Assembly (NCBI RefSeq): GCF_044458865.1
Contig: NZ_JBITIH010000019.1
Span: forward strand, 62,001 to 126,000
Direction: 5' to 3'
Source: Micromonospora_G sp044458865
GTDB lineage: Bacteria > Actinomycetota > Actinomycetes > Mycobacteriales > Micromonosporaceae
DNA length: 64,000 nt
Positions 35,427 through 42,654 of this stretch are shown in pieces; the stretch's first letter is position 1, and the number at the start of each line of letters is the position of its first letter. Position numbers and translations under genes: made by a program. Below the pieces are notes generated by a model, which did no database searches, had not been told where the DNA came from, and saw only the letters and a program-made list of their open reading frames with translations.

Positions 35427-36253
35427 GCATCCTCACCGCCGAACAGCTCACCGTCACCCTCGACGACCGCCCGCTGGTCCAGGACATCTCCCTCGAACTG
35501 GGCGCCCGCGACCGGGTCGGCCTGATCGGCGAGTCCGGCTCGGGCAAGTCGTTGACCGCGCTCGCCCTGCTCGGTCTGCTCCCCGAAGGCATGCGGGTCA
35601 GCGGCCGGATCACCGTCGACGGCCGGGACCTGGTCGGTGCACCGGACCGCGACTGGCGACGGGTACGCGGCAACACCGTCAGTCTGGTCTTCCAGGAGCC
35701 GTTGACCGCGCTCGACCCGCTGATGCCGATCGGCCGTCAGATCGCCGGACCACTCCGCCTGCACCAGGGACTCAACCGGGCCGACGCACAGACGCGGACA
35801 GTCGAATGGGTCCGCCGCGTCGGTCTGCCGGAGCCGGAACGCCTGGTCCGGGCACTGCCGCACGAGATCTCCGGCGGTCAGCGGCAGCGGGTCGCACTGG
35901 CGATGGCGCTCGCCTGCCGGCCGAGGGTGCTGATCGCCGACGAGCCGACCACCGCGCTCGACGTGACCGTGCAGGCGCAGATCCTGGCCCTGCTCGACGA
36001 ACTGATCGAGGAGACCTCGGTGGCGCTGCTCTTCATCAGCCACGACCTGCCGGTGGTGGCCAAGCTGGCACAACGGCTGATCGTGATGCGCGACGGTCGG
36101 GTGGAGGAGTCCGGCGCCACCGACGACGTGCTGCGCCGCCCCCGGTCCGCGTACGCCCGGCACCTGGTCGCCAGCGCCGCCCAGGTGACCCGCCTGGTCA
36201 CCGGGGCCGCCGGTGCCTCCGCGCCGCTCGCTGACGGGACGGTTCGGAAATGA
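35423..36253 (+). CDS. ABC transporter ATP-binding protein, DppD-like
   Basis: This is the first ATPase of the importer. The 276-residue protein has Walker A GESGSGKSLTALALLG, Q-loop FQEPLTALDP, signature ISGGQRQRVALAMALA, Walker B LIADEPTTALDV and H-loop ISHDLPVV. The C-terminal oligopeptide extension (SAYARHLVASA) is present but lacks the Fe-S cysteines of some DppD proteins. It is coupled to both neighbours by ATGA overlaps. Confidence 0.92.
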   Translation: MSILTAEQLTVTLDDRPLVQDISLELGARDRVGLIGESGSGKSLTALALLGLLPEGMRVSGRITVDGRDLVGAPDRDWRRVRGNTVSLVFQEPLTALDPLMPIGRQIAGPLRLHQGLNRADAQTRTVEWVRRVGLPEPERLVRALPHEISGGQRQRVALAMALACRPRVLIADEPTTALDVTVQAQILALLDELIEETSVALLFISHDLPVVAKLAQRLIVMRDGRVEESGATDDVLRRPRSAYARHLVASAAQVTRLVTGAAGASAPLADGTVRK

Positions 36254-37086
36254 GCGCCCCGCTGCTCGCCGGTCACGCGTTGACGCGTCAGTACCCCGGT
36301 CGCCCCCGGCCCGCCCTCGACCAGGTCGACGTCAGCGTCGACAGTGGTGCCAGCCTCGGCATCGTCGGTGAGTCCGGCGCGGGCAAGAGCACCCTGCTCC
36401 GCCTCCTGCTCGGCGTCGACCGACCCACGTCGGGCGCGGTGCTCTTCGGCGGCCAGCCGTTGGGCCGGGTGCCCCGGCGCGACTTCCGGCGCCAGGTGCA
36501 GGTGGTCTTCCAGGACCCGCGCTCGTCGTTGAACCCTCGGATGTCGGTCGCGTCGATCGTCGCCGAGCCACTGCGCTCACTGAAGATCGGCAAGGACCGG
36601 GCGGAACGGGCCGACCGGGTCGCCGAGGTGCTGACCGCCGTGGGGCTGAACCCCGACGACGGCCGGCGCTACCCGCACGAGTTCTCCGGTGGACAGCGGC
36701 AACGGATCGCCATCGCCCGGGCACTCGCCCCGTCACCCAAACTGCTGCTGGCCGACGAACCAGTCAGCGCCCTCGACGTCTCCGTACGTCTCCAGATCCT
36801 CGACCTGCTGCGGGGGTTGGTCGACACACTCGGCCTGACCCTGGTGCTGGTCTCGCACGACCTGGCGATCGTCAGCCAGCTCTGCCAGCAGGTGATGGTG
36901 ATGCGCGACGGCCGGGTGGTCGAGGCGGGTCCGACCGCGACGGTGTTGGAGCGACCGACCCAGGACTACACCCGTGCGCTACTCGCCGCGATCCCCCAAC
37001 TTCCCGCCGATCTGGCTGTTCCGCTCCCGGACGGGGCGGCGTTTTCGACCGCGTTTTCGAGTTCCCGAACCGAGGAGACGGCATGA
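36250..37086 (+). CDS. ABC transporter ATP-binding protein, DppF-like
   Basis: This is the second ATPase. The 278-residue protein has Walker A GESGAGKSTLLRLLLG, Q-loop FQDPRSSLNPRMSV, signature FSGGQRQRIAIARALA, Walker B LLADEPVSALDVS and H-loop SHDLAIVSQL. The two ATPases differ clearly, so the transporter is a heterodimeric five-part peptide-type system: binding protein, two permeases, two ATPases. It overlaps the DUF1684 gene by 4 nt. Confidence 0.92.
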   Translation: MSAPLLAGHALTRQYPGRPRPALDQVDVSVDSGASLGIVGESGAGKSTLLRLLLGVDRPTSGAVLFGGQPLGRVPRRDFRRQVQVVFQDPRSSLNPRMSVASIVAEPLRSLKIGKDRAERADRVAEVLTAVGLNPDDGRRYPHEFSGGQRQRIAIARALAPSPKLLLADEPVSALDVSVRLQILDLLRGLVDTLGLTLVLVSHDLAIVSQLCQQVMVMRDGRVVEAGPTATVLERPTQDYTRALLAAIPQLPADLAVPLPDGAAFSTAFSSSRTEETA

Positions 37087-37871
37087 CTGTCGACATCGAT
37101 GTGACCAGCGACAACTTCGCCGACGAGTGGCGAAAATGGCACGACCAGCGGGAGACGAAGGTCTCCTCCCCCGGTGGTGACCTGACCCTGACCGGCACCA
37201 ACTGGATCTCCGACGGCACGGTCATCGAGGGCGTGCCGGGACGCTGGTCGGTCGAGAACGGTGTGGTCCGGGTCGACGACGCCGACGGGCTCACCGTCGA
37301 CGGCGAACCGGTCACCGAGGCGGTCATCCGCGACGGCCAGTGGCTCGCCGTGGGTGACGTCGCGCTGGTCATCATCCGCCGGGGCGACGACACCGCCGTA
37401 CGCACCTACGACCCGCACGCCGAGGCGGTGCGCCAGTTCGCCGGCATCGACGCGTTCGTCCCGGACCCGGCGTGGGTGGTCACCGCCGAGTTCCGCCCGG
37501 CCGAGGTGAACCGCACCGAGAACGTGGTGCACACCAACTCGGGTCGCGAGGTCGACTACCAGGTCATCGGGACGTTCTCGTTCACGGTGGACGGTCACGA
37601 GGTCGAACTGATCGGCCTGGACACCGGTCACGTCGGCGAAGCGCACATCACCTTCCGGGACGCGACCAGCGGCAAGCAGTCGTACGCCGCCTCGCGGTTC
37701 CTGTTCGTGCCGCTACCGACCGGACCGGGGCCGGTGACGCTGGACTTCAACCGGGTGGAGTTGCCGCCGTGCGCGTTCTCGGACGCCTTCATCTGCCCGC
37801 TCCCACCCCGGCAGAACATTCTTCCGTTCCCCGTCGAAGCCGGCGAGCAGCGCATCCGCAACCAGGCCTAA
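37083..37871 (+). CDS. DUF1684 domain protein
   Basis: Function unknown. The 262-residue cytoplasmic protein has the conserved C-terminal DUF1684 signature TLDFNRVELPPCAFSDAFIC followed by PLPPRQNILPFPVEAGE; the N-terminal part (WRKWHDQRETKVSSPGGDL) also fits the family. It overlaps the last ABC gene by 4 nt (ATGA), so it is co-translated with the importer and may act on the imported compound. That functional link is inference from the operon. Confidence 0.85.
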   Translation: MTVDIDVTSDNFADEWRKWHDQRETKVSSPGGDLTLTGTNWISDGTVIEGVPGRWSVENGVVRVDDADGLTVDGEPVTEAVIRDGQWLAVGDVALVIIRRGDDTAVRTYDPHAEAVRQFAGIDAFVPDPAWVVTAEFRPAEVNRTENVVHTNSGREVDYQVIGTFSFTVDGHEVELIGLDTGHVGEAHITFRDATSGKQSYAASRFLFVPLPTGPGPVTLDFNRVELPPCAFSDAFICPLPPRQNILPFPVEAGEQRIRNQA

Positions 37872-37937
37872 CCACGTTAGGAACCTTGCCGGCCACGACC
37901 ACGGCTCGGTCAGTTATCCTACTGTGATTCCGGCCGA

Positions 37938-38552
37938 TTAACCTGGGATTAGCGCCGAAACCAGCACGTGCACGCCCGTTCCGGGGTTCATCGGAATTGC
38001 CTGCACATCCTCCACTGTATTGGCTTGAACAGAGGCTCGCCTGACCGCATCCCGGTAGTTGACGTACGCAAAGTCCCGCGGCAACTTCTTGTCCGCGCAC
38101 CCATAGGGGCGGAGCAAGCGACGAAGTTCACTTGACTGGATGTTGACTGTCCGGTCCTTGAAGTGCCAGAGAATCCAAAGCTCGAAGCAAGGATTCGTTA
38201 TAGCGATTGAAATCTTCTCTCGCCTTGCGAGAGAAATAGCATTCGACAAGGTATCGTGGCGATCAACATCAATCACACACCACGCCGAGTCGTACCCGTC
38301 ATTACCTAGATCTCTGTTCTGGCCCTCTTTGCGTAAGCGCACGGCCTCCAGAACAATTCGCAAGGGGTCCCTGCCTAGGCCAACGATGTCTAGTGCCCGA
38401 ATATCGACGCCTGTCGCCTTGACATACTGGGCCAGCCCCCGGAAGTATTGAGGCTCGGTAACTTTTCCCTCCGTTACCACAAGGATACGGGAGCGCTCAC
38501 TTCGGGTTCCCCGTCGCCTTTCAAGGCTTCTCCCACCGACCCCATGAACCAT
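37938..38552 (-). CDS. RloB-family TOPRIM-like protein (AbiLii-like defence effector)
   Basis: RloB proteins pair with an ABC-type ATPase in phage-defence loci; AbiL of lactococci is the named example. The 204-residue protein has TOPRIM-like acidic motifs: Glu28 and Glu33 in LVVTEGKVTEPQYF, Asp95 and Asp97 in WCVIDVDRHD, plus the RloB signature ITNPCFELWILWHF (118-131). A metal-dependent nuclease activity is plausible by analogy with OLD-family TOPRIM enzymes. The gene lies 9 nt after the ATPase gene and shares its low GC. Function is inferred from family and context. Confidence 0.75.
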   Translation of the reverse strand: MVHGVGGRSLERRRGTRSERSRILVVTEGKVTEPQYFRGLAQYVKATGVDIRALDIVGLGRDPLRIVLEAVRLRKEGQNRDLGNDGYDSAWCVIDVDRHDTLSNAISLARREKISIAITNPCFELWILWHFKDRTVNIQSSELRRLLRPYGCADKKLPRDFAYVNYRDAVRRASVQANTVEDVQAIPMNPGTGVHVLVSALIPG

Positions 38553-38561
38553 GCGAGGACC

Positions 38562-39866
38562 TTAGTCGGCAAGTAGCGCCTGCTTCAACTCCTCGATAGC
38601 AATCAACGGGATTGCCCCATATCTCCCTTGTAGGTAACGACGTTCAAAATTGTCCTTTGATCGCGTCGAAAATTCCGCAAGGGAGTACAGGCGACTAACG
38701 CCTGCGGCATCCTTCTCCGTAAACCAAATCTCGTCGGCCCCGAGCAGATCTCCATGAACGCTCCCCAGCAAGGAGGTGTCATGTGACGTGAAGATCAATT
38801 GCGCACCGGTCCGGTTCAGGTCCCGGTCCCTGAAGAGGTTTATCAGGGCAGCCGAGAGCTTTGGATGAAGACTCGAATCCACCTCATCGACCACAAAAAT
38901 ATCTCCGGATCGTATGGATTCGACAGCCGGAACGGCGAGAGCAAGCCAAGCGACGGTCCCGCTACTCTCTTGCGATATATCGAGTGCAGGCAATGAATCT
39001 TGTTCACGAACATGCACGAACTTCAGGCTCTTACGAACCACCTCAAACAGTTGATCAACCGAAAACATGTCGGCCGGGGCATCAGAAAATTCTCTCACTG
39101 CATCAACAAACTTCGACAACCTTTCACGCATCTCATCAGACACCGCCGTGTCCTCGACCTGCAGGTTCGTGATCCCCACATCGGCGAATCGCAGAAGAGC
39201 CGTGGCTTCTCGGATTGACCTCTCATCGCTCAACATACCAATAACTCCACGAAGCCTCGTCTGCTGGTCAGACTCGTCAACCTCAGCAAAGTGGATGTTG
39301 TGTGAGATTTCGTCGTACAACCTCAGAAGAACGGGATGTTTATTTGTAGCAGCAAGCGATAAGTACAGCGTAGAATCTGTCAACGCTTTACTGATTCTAA
39401 TATTGTCACCCGCGAGATGGCGCCCGAAGGAGGTCTTACCCCCGACTACCCGCTCGAAAAGCATGCGCCTTCGCCCGGACGGGTACGAATAAAGCCATTC
39501 CTCCGCAATGACAGACGTGGAACTGAAGCCATACGTGTACCGAGTTCCATCAACAGTAAGGTCTAATTCGTACAGCGAAGGCCGATTTGTCGAGCTAGCA
39601 TCCAAAACAAATGGATAGTGCGGAAAAAACCCGCGCTCACTCCAGGCGGTTGCCGACCTACGCACCGCCGACACCATAAATCTGAGTCCATCTATAACAG
39701 TCGACTTACCTGAGGCATTTGCCCCGTAGATCCCGGAAGTCCGGACGGTTACGGATGTCCAGTCACCTCTGGCCGGCGCAGCCCCCTTCATCGTGCTCGC
39801 CACCAGGGATAGCTCTACTTCGTCCCGCACCGACCTGTGATTCGCTAGCCGAAATCGGAGGAGCAT
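38562..39866 (-). CDS. ABC/SMC-type AAA ATPase (RloA/AbiLi-like), partner of RloB
   Basis: This is the predicted sensor ATPase of a two-gene defence system. The 434-residue protein has N-terminal MLLRFRLANHRSVRDEVELS, Walker A GANASGKST (48-56), an ABC signature-like SQESSGT (298-304), Walker B IFVVDEVDSSLHP (323-335) and an H-loop FTSHDTSLL (359-367). This layout is that of OLD/RecF-like ATPases with a helical insertion at about 190-290. AAAGGAGGACG precedes the ATG by about 6 nt. GC is near 50 percent, far below the neighbours, which indicates horizontal acquisition. Confidence 0.8.
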   Translation of the reverse strand: MLLRFRLANHRSVRDEVELSLVASTMKGAAPARGDWTSVTVRTSGIYGANASGKSTVIDGLRFMVSAVRRSATAWSERGFFPHYPFVLDASSTNRPSLYELDLTVDGTRYTYGFSSTSVIAEEWLYSYPSGRRRMLFERVVGGKTSFGRHLAGDNIRISKALTDSTLYLSLAATNKHPVLLRLYDEISHNIHFAEVDESDQQTRLRGVIGMLSDERSIREATALLRFADVGITNLQVEDTAVSDEMRERLSKFVDAVREFSDAPADMFSVDQLFEVVRKSLKFVHVREQDSLPALDISQESSGTVAWLALAVPAVESIRSGDIFVVDEVDSSLHPKLSAALINLFRDRDLNRTGAQLIFTSHDTSLLGSVHGDLLGADEIWFTEKDAAGVSRLYSLAEFSTRSKDNFERRYLQGRYGAIPLIAIEELKQALLAD

Positions 39867-39887
39867 GATCCTCGTCCTCCTTTGCGC

Positions 39888-40061
39888 TTAGGGCGCACCC
39901 TGGGCCGCCTCTTGGACCTTTTCTACCACAGGGCGGCGCGAAACGGTGCGTAGGACACCGTCATGTTCGGCAATCGCTGCCCTCAGGGTCTCATCCTGAC
40001 TGAGGGCCGTTGCGAAGCGCGGCAACGACCTCAAGAGAGGCACCGTCGGGCACGCTTCCAC
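39888..40061 (-). CDS. Possible small gene upstream of the defence ATPase
   Basis: A 57-residue frame begins at GTG 40061 and ends 21 nt before the ATPase start. Its second half is charged and helical (ETLRAAIAEHDGVLRTVSRR) and looks protein-like. I recognise no family. It could equally be the remnant of a longer gene, since two other frames here also read as plausible peptide for short stretches. Treat as tentative. Confidence 0.3.
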   Translation of the reverse strand: MEACPTVPLLRSLPRFATALSQDETLRAAIAEHDGVLRTVSRRPVVEKVQEAAQGAP

Positions 40062-40141
40062 TCCCAGACACTGTCCGATTCGCCCGCCGCTCGATAACGG
40101 GAGAAGCATTCCCGAAGCACACACTGGCCGCGTGGGCGACC

Positions 40142-40412
40142 TTAGGTCATGTGACGGCCAGTCCAGCCGAGAAATCTGGCGAAAAGGTCCGCCGGGTCGG
40201 GACCGGGGTTCTGGGTCAGACAGTAGAGATCGACTGCCGCCTCGTGCAGGACTGTCCGAGAGGTAGATCGCGAGCGAGACGCGGTCGTGGGCGTACTCGC
40301 GCCAGAGGAGGAGGCGAACAGGCGCGCAGGGCCAGGGGGCGGCGCAGGTCCGGCAAATCCAGAGCGGGCGCAGCGGGAGGTGCTGGCGTTGCTGGAGCGG
40401 TGACGTGGTCAC
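40142..40412 (-). pseudogene. Frameshifted small Cys-rich actinobacterial protein
   Basis: The GTG at 40412 begins a protein with the pattern HLPLRPLWICRTCAAPWPCA, typical of a small (about 90-residue) actinobacterial family of unknown role. After YLSDS (near 40251) the frame turns to nonsense. The +1-shifted frame resumes the expected ending LHEAAVDLYCLTQNPGPDPA followed by DLFARFLGWTGRH and a stop at 40142. The span is 271 nt, not divisible by three, consistent with one inserted (or two deleted) bases at about 40247-40253. It overlaps the upstream gene by 4 nt. Confidence 0.6.
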
Positions 40413-40687
40413 CAGCGACCGCCGTTGGCCCGCCAGCGCTGGGCCGGGGTGGGATAACCGGGCCGCCCGACGCGGGGGTTTGCGACGGTCAACGCGCTCC
40501 AGTTCGGGCGGTGGTCCCGGTCAGAGCGAACGACGGAACCTGCCTGCGGCTCGTACGGGACGGGCGCCCGGCGGTCGGGGCAGGAGGTCCAACGCGATCC
40601 ACAGGAGCACCAACGACGGAACCGCCGCCAGGTACAGCGGTGGATGGGTGCCAGTGGGATCGGTTTAAGCGCTCTCCGCAGGGGCAT
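40409..40687 (-). CDS. Small Cys-rich actinobacterial protein of unknown function
   Basis: The 92-residue protein has cysteines at positions 18, 27, 29 and 36 (IHRCTWRRFRRWCSCGSRW, TSCPD), a possible zinc knuckle, and a C-terminus AQRWRANGGRW. I recall this pattern as a small family found in Micromonosporaceae beside the gene that follows; that is memory, not a search. It is read divergently from the HTH gene at 40772 across a palindromic operator. Its stop overlaps the next start (GTGA). Confidence 0.6.
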   Translation of the reverse strand: MPLRRALKPIPLAPIHRCTWRRFRRWCSCGSRWTSCPDRRAPVPYEPQAGSVVRSDRDHRPNWSALTVANPRVGRPGYPTPAQRWRANGGRW

Positions 40688-40704
40688 ACCGACGAGCTTC
40701 ACAA

Positions 40705-40727
40705 GGGGTTGACAGGTAGTCAACCCC
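40705..40727. promoter_or_regulatory. Inverted-repeat operator between the Cys-rich gene and the HTH gene
   Basis: GGGGTTGAC (40705-40713), spacer AGGTA and GTCAACCCC (40719-40727) are a perfect 9-bp inverted repeat. A further TTGAC copy follows at 40732-40736. Placed between two divergent starts (40687 and 40772), it is a likely binding site for the HTH protein, controlling both sides. Confidence 0.6.
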
Positions 40728-40771
40728 CCTGTTGACAACTTGCCTACCCCCGTTCGTCGGATGGTGCACCG

Positions 40772-40966
40772 ATGCAGGTGATGGCGCTCGCTGAGGTGGC
40801 AGATCTTCTCGGGGTCAGCCGCCAACGAGCCGCGATCCTGGTCGATCGAGCCGACTTCCCCGCGCCGATCGCCAACCTCACCGTGGGACGGATCTGGTCG
40901 GCGGCGGATGTGCAGGCATACGCGGAGAAGCGCAAGCAGCGGTTGGACGGATCCGGCTCAAGCTGA
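40772..40966 (+). CDS. Small helix-turn-helix DNA-binding protein (AlpA/excisionase-like)
   Basis: The 64-residue protein is almost entirely one winged or MerR-like HTH: LAEVADLLGVSRQRAAILVD, then FPAPIANLTVGRIWSAADVQ and a basic tail YAEKRKQRL. Proteins of this kind regulate prophage or island genes. It is divergent from the Cys-rich pair and the defence genes and has a palindromic operator in the shared promoter region. The ATG at 40772 is used; GTG 40778 and ATG 40781 are alternatives. Confidence 0.7.
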   Translation: MQVMALAEVADLLGVSRQRAAILVDRADFPAPIANLTVGRIWSAADVQAYAEKRKQRLDGSGSS

Positions 40967-41045
40967 CCGGTTCAGGCCACCAGAACCCGGAACAGTGGGC
41001 CTCACCCGATCCGCACCCACGCCTGACGTGAGCATCCACAGGACG

Positions 41046-41114
41046 CCACGATCGTCAGGTGCTGTGCCGCCTGTCTCATGGCGTGTCGCGCGGCAGAGCA
41101 CCTGACGATCGTGG
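41046..41114. repeat. 69-bp element with 25-nt inverted arms
   Basis: CCACGATCGTCAGGTGCT (41046-41063) and its exact reverse complement (41097-41114) flank a G/G mismatch. TGCCGC (41065-41070) pairs with GCGGCA (41090-41095). The 19-nt centre is unpaired. It lies between the converging HTH and PEBP genes. It could terminate both, but its length and lack of a T-run look more like a palindromic mobile or structured RNA element. Confidence 0.8.
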
Positions 41115-41130
41115 GAGCCGAGACCAGACC

Positions 41131-41736
41131 TCAGGGGTTGCCGTAGAGGCCGGTGAGGGTGCCGGTACGGATGGCCGCCGCTTCGATCGCCCTGCGGGCT
41201 TCGCCGGCTTCGGTGCCGGCGAGTAGGCCGATCTTCTGCTTCAGGGCGTACACGGTGAACCGGTAGCGGTGTTCGCCGCTCGGCGGACAGGGCGGTGTCC
41301 AGTTCGCGCCACCGGCGGAGTTCGACGCCTGGAGCAGGTCCGCTGGCAGGTCACCGGCCGGGATCTCCCTGGTGGCGGCCGGGATGTCGTAGGCGATCCA
41401 GTGCACGTACGTGAAGCCCGGCGCGTGCGGGTCGTCCACGATCAACGCGAACGCGGCTGCCTCGCCGACGTCGCCGGACCCGGCCAGCGGCGGCCGCTCG
41501 CTGCCACCCTTGCAGGTGTACCGCTCGGGTATCCGCTCACCCTCGGCAAAGGCCGAACTGATGACCGTGATCGTCTTCGCCGGACTGGCCGCCGCCGTCG
41601 GACTGGCCGCCGACGTCGGACTCGCCACTATCGTCGGGTCGCCCGTCGACATGGGATAAACCGGCGATGCCTCCCCGCATCCGGTCAGCAGTGAAGCGAC
41701 CGCCACCAGTACGATCAGGCTGGCCGTCCGGGTCAC
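41131..41736 (-). CDS. PEBP/YbhB-like lipoprotein
   Basis: The phosphatidylethanolamine-binding protein family has no settled bacterial role. The 201-residue precursor has a lipoprotein signal (SLIVLVAVASLLTGCGEA, lipidated Cys near residue 20), a repeated SPTSAASPTAAASP linker, and the PEBP domain with AFALIVDDPHAPGFTYVHW, AYDIPAATREIP and NWTPPCPPSGEHRYRFTVYA. It would sit on the outer membrane face. It is transcribed away from the urease operon across a 228-nt gap. Confidence 0.88.
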   Translation of the reverse strand: MTRTASLIVLVAVASLLTGCGEASPVYPMSTGDPTIVASPTSAASPTAAASPAKTITVISSAFAEGERIPERYTCKGGSERPPLAGSGDVGEAAAFALIVDDPHAPGFTYVHWIAYDIPAATREIPAGDLPADLLQASNSAGGANWTPPCPPSGEHRYRFTVYALKQKIGLLAGTEAGEARRAIEAAAIRTGTLTGLYGNP

Positions 41737-41897
41737 CGCCCGTCACCGGCCCCCATGTATGGGCTGCCCTGGTTCCACAACCGACCGCTGTCCCATCCCC
41801 CGTGTCCTCTCCCCGGCAACTCGGCAACGCTGCGTACATCGACGAAGCTACCGGGACCGACCGGCTCGCGAGGCCCCGTGAGCAGCGACCATAGGTC

Positions 41898-41913
41898 GTA
41901 ACACCTGCGCAAC
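41898..41913 (+). promoter_or_regulatory. Candidate GlnR half-box upstream of urease
   Basis: GTAAC-n6-GCAAC at 41898-41913 matches the actinobacterial GlnR a-b box gTnAC-n6-GaAAC (recalled) with one mismatch. It ends 51 nt before the ureA start. GlnR controls urease genes by nitrogen supply in Streptomyces, so the site is plausible but unproven. Confidence 0.4.
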
Positions 41914-41964
41914 GTGCGACTGGCACCATCCACAATGTTCGCTCCACTGTCCGGAGGTACGGCA

Positions 41965-42267
41965 TTGTTCCTCACCCGACATGAGCAGGACCGGTTGCTC
42001 ATCCACGTCGCCGCCGACGTCGCCTGGCGTCGCCGCGAGCGTGGGCTGCGACTGAACCTCCCCGAGGCGACGGCGGTGATCACCGCGTTCCTGCTGGAGG
42101 GGGCGCGCGACGGCCGCAGCGTCGCCGATCTGATGGACGCCGGGCGGCATGTGCTCGGCCGTGAGGACGTGCTCGACGGGGTGCCCGAGATGCTGCCGGA
42201 AGTGCAGGTGGAGGCGACCTTCCCGGACGGCACGAAGCTGGTCACCGTACACGACCCGATCTCCTAG
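41965..42267 (+). CDS. ureA: Urease gamma subunit
   Basis: This is the small structural subunit of the nickel enzyme that splits urea into ammonia and CO2. From the TTG at 41965, with GGAGG 7 nt upstream, the product is exactly 100 residues, the family's usual length. It begins (M)FLTRHEQDRLLIHVAADVAW and contains LNLPEATAVITAFLLEGARDG and PEMLPEVQVEATFPDGTKLV. An in-frame ATG at 41935 would add unrelated residues. It is first in ureABC-F-G-D. Confidence 0.95.
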   Translation: MFLTRHEQDRLLIHVAADVAWRRRERGLRLNLPEATAVITAFLLEGARDGRSVADLMDAGRHVLGREDVLDGVPEMLPEVQVEATFPDGTKLVTVHDPIS

Positions 42268-42306
42268 ACAGGGGTCCGTCGCGGCCCGTGGGGAAGGTGG
42301 GACCAC

Positions 42307-42654
42307 ATGATCCCGGGCGAGGTGCTTCTGGGTACGGGCGACATCGTGATCAACCCAGGCCGGACGGTGCTGACGCTGCCGGTCACCAACACGGGCGACC
42401 GACCTGTGCAGGTCGGCTCGCACTACCACTTCGCCGAGGCGAATCCGGCGCTGGAGTTCGACCGGTCGGCGGCCTGGGGGCACCGGCTCGCCGTACCGGC
42501 CGGCACCTCGGTCCGCTTCGAACCGGGCATCGACCGCGAGGTGGAGCTGATCCCACTCGGCGGCGCCCGCATCGTCCCCGGCCTCCGCGCCGCCTGCGCC
42601 GGCCCCCTGGACCCAGATCATGAGACCAGCGACCGCGCAGGAGGTGGGCGGTGA
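42307..42654 (+). CDS. ureB: Urease beta subunit
   Basis: The 115-residue structural subunit starts MIPGEVLLGTGDIVINPGR and has VTNTGDRPVQVGSHYHFAEA, FDRSAAWGHRLAVPAGTSVRF and PGIDREVELIPLGGAR. It is separate from ureA, as in most bacteria. A short hydrophilic tail (DPDHETSDRAGGGR) runs past the usual end. Its stop overlaps the ureC GTG by 4 nt. Confidence 0.95.
   Translation: MIPGEVLLGTGDIVINPGRTVLTLPVTNTGDRPVQVGSHYHFAEANPALEFDRSAAWGHRLAVPAGTSVRFEPGIDREVELIPLGGARIVPGLRAACAGPLDPDHETSDRAGGGR

Noticed and set aside
37872..42000. A prophage or integrative element around the defence island
   Set aside because: No integrase, transposase, attachment repeats or phage structural genes are visible; only base composition and the small HTH hint at mobility.
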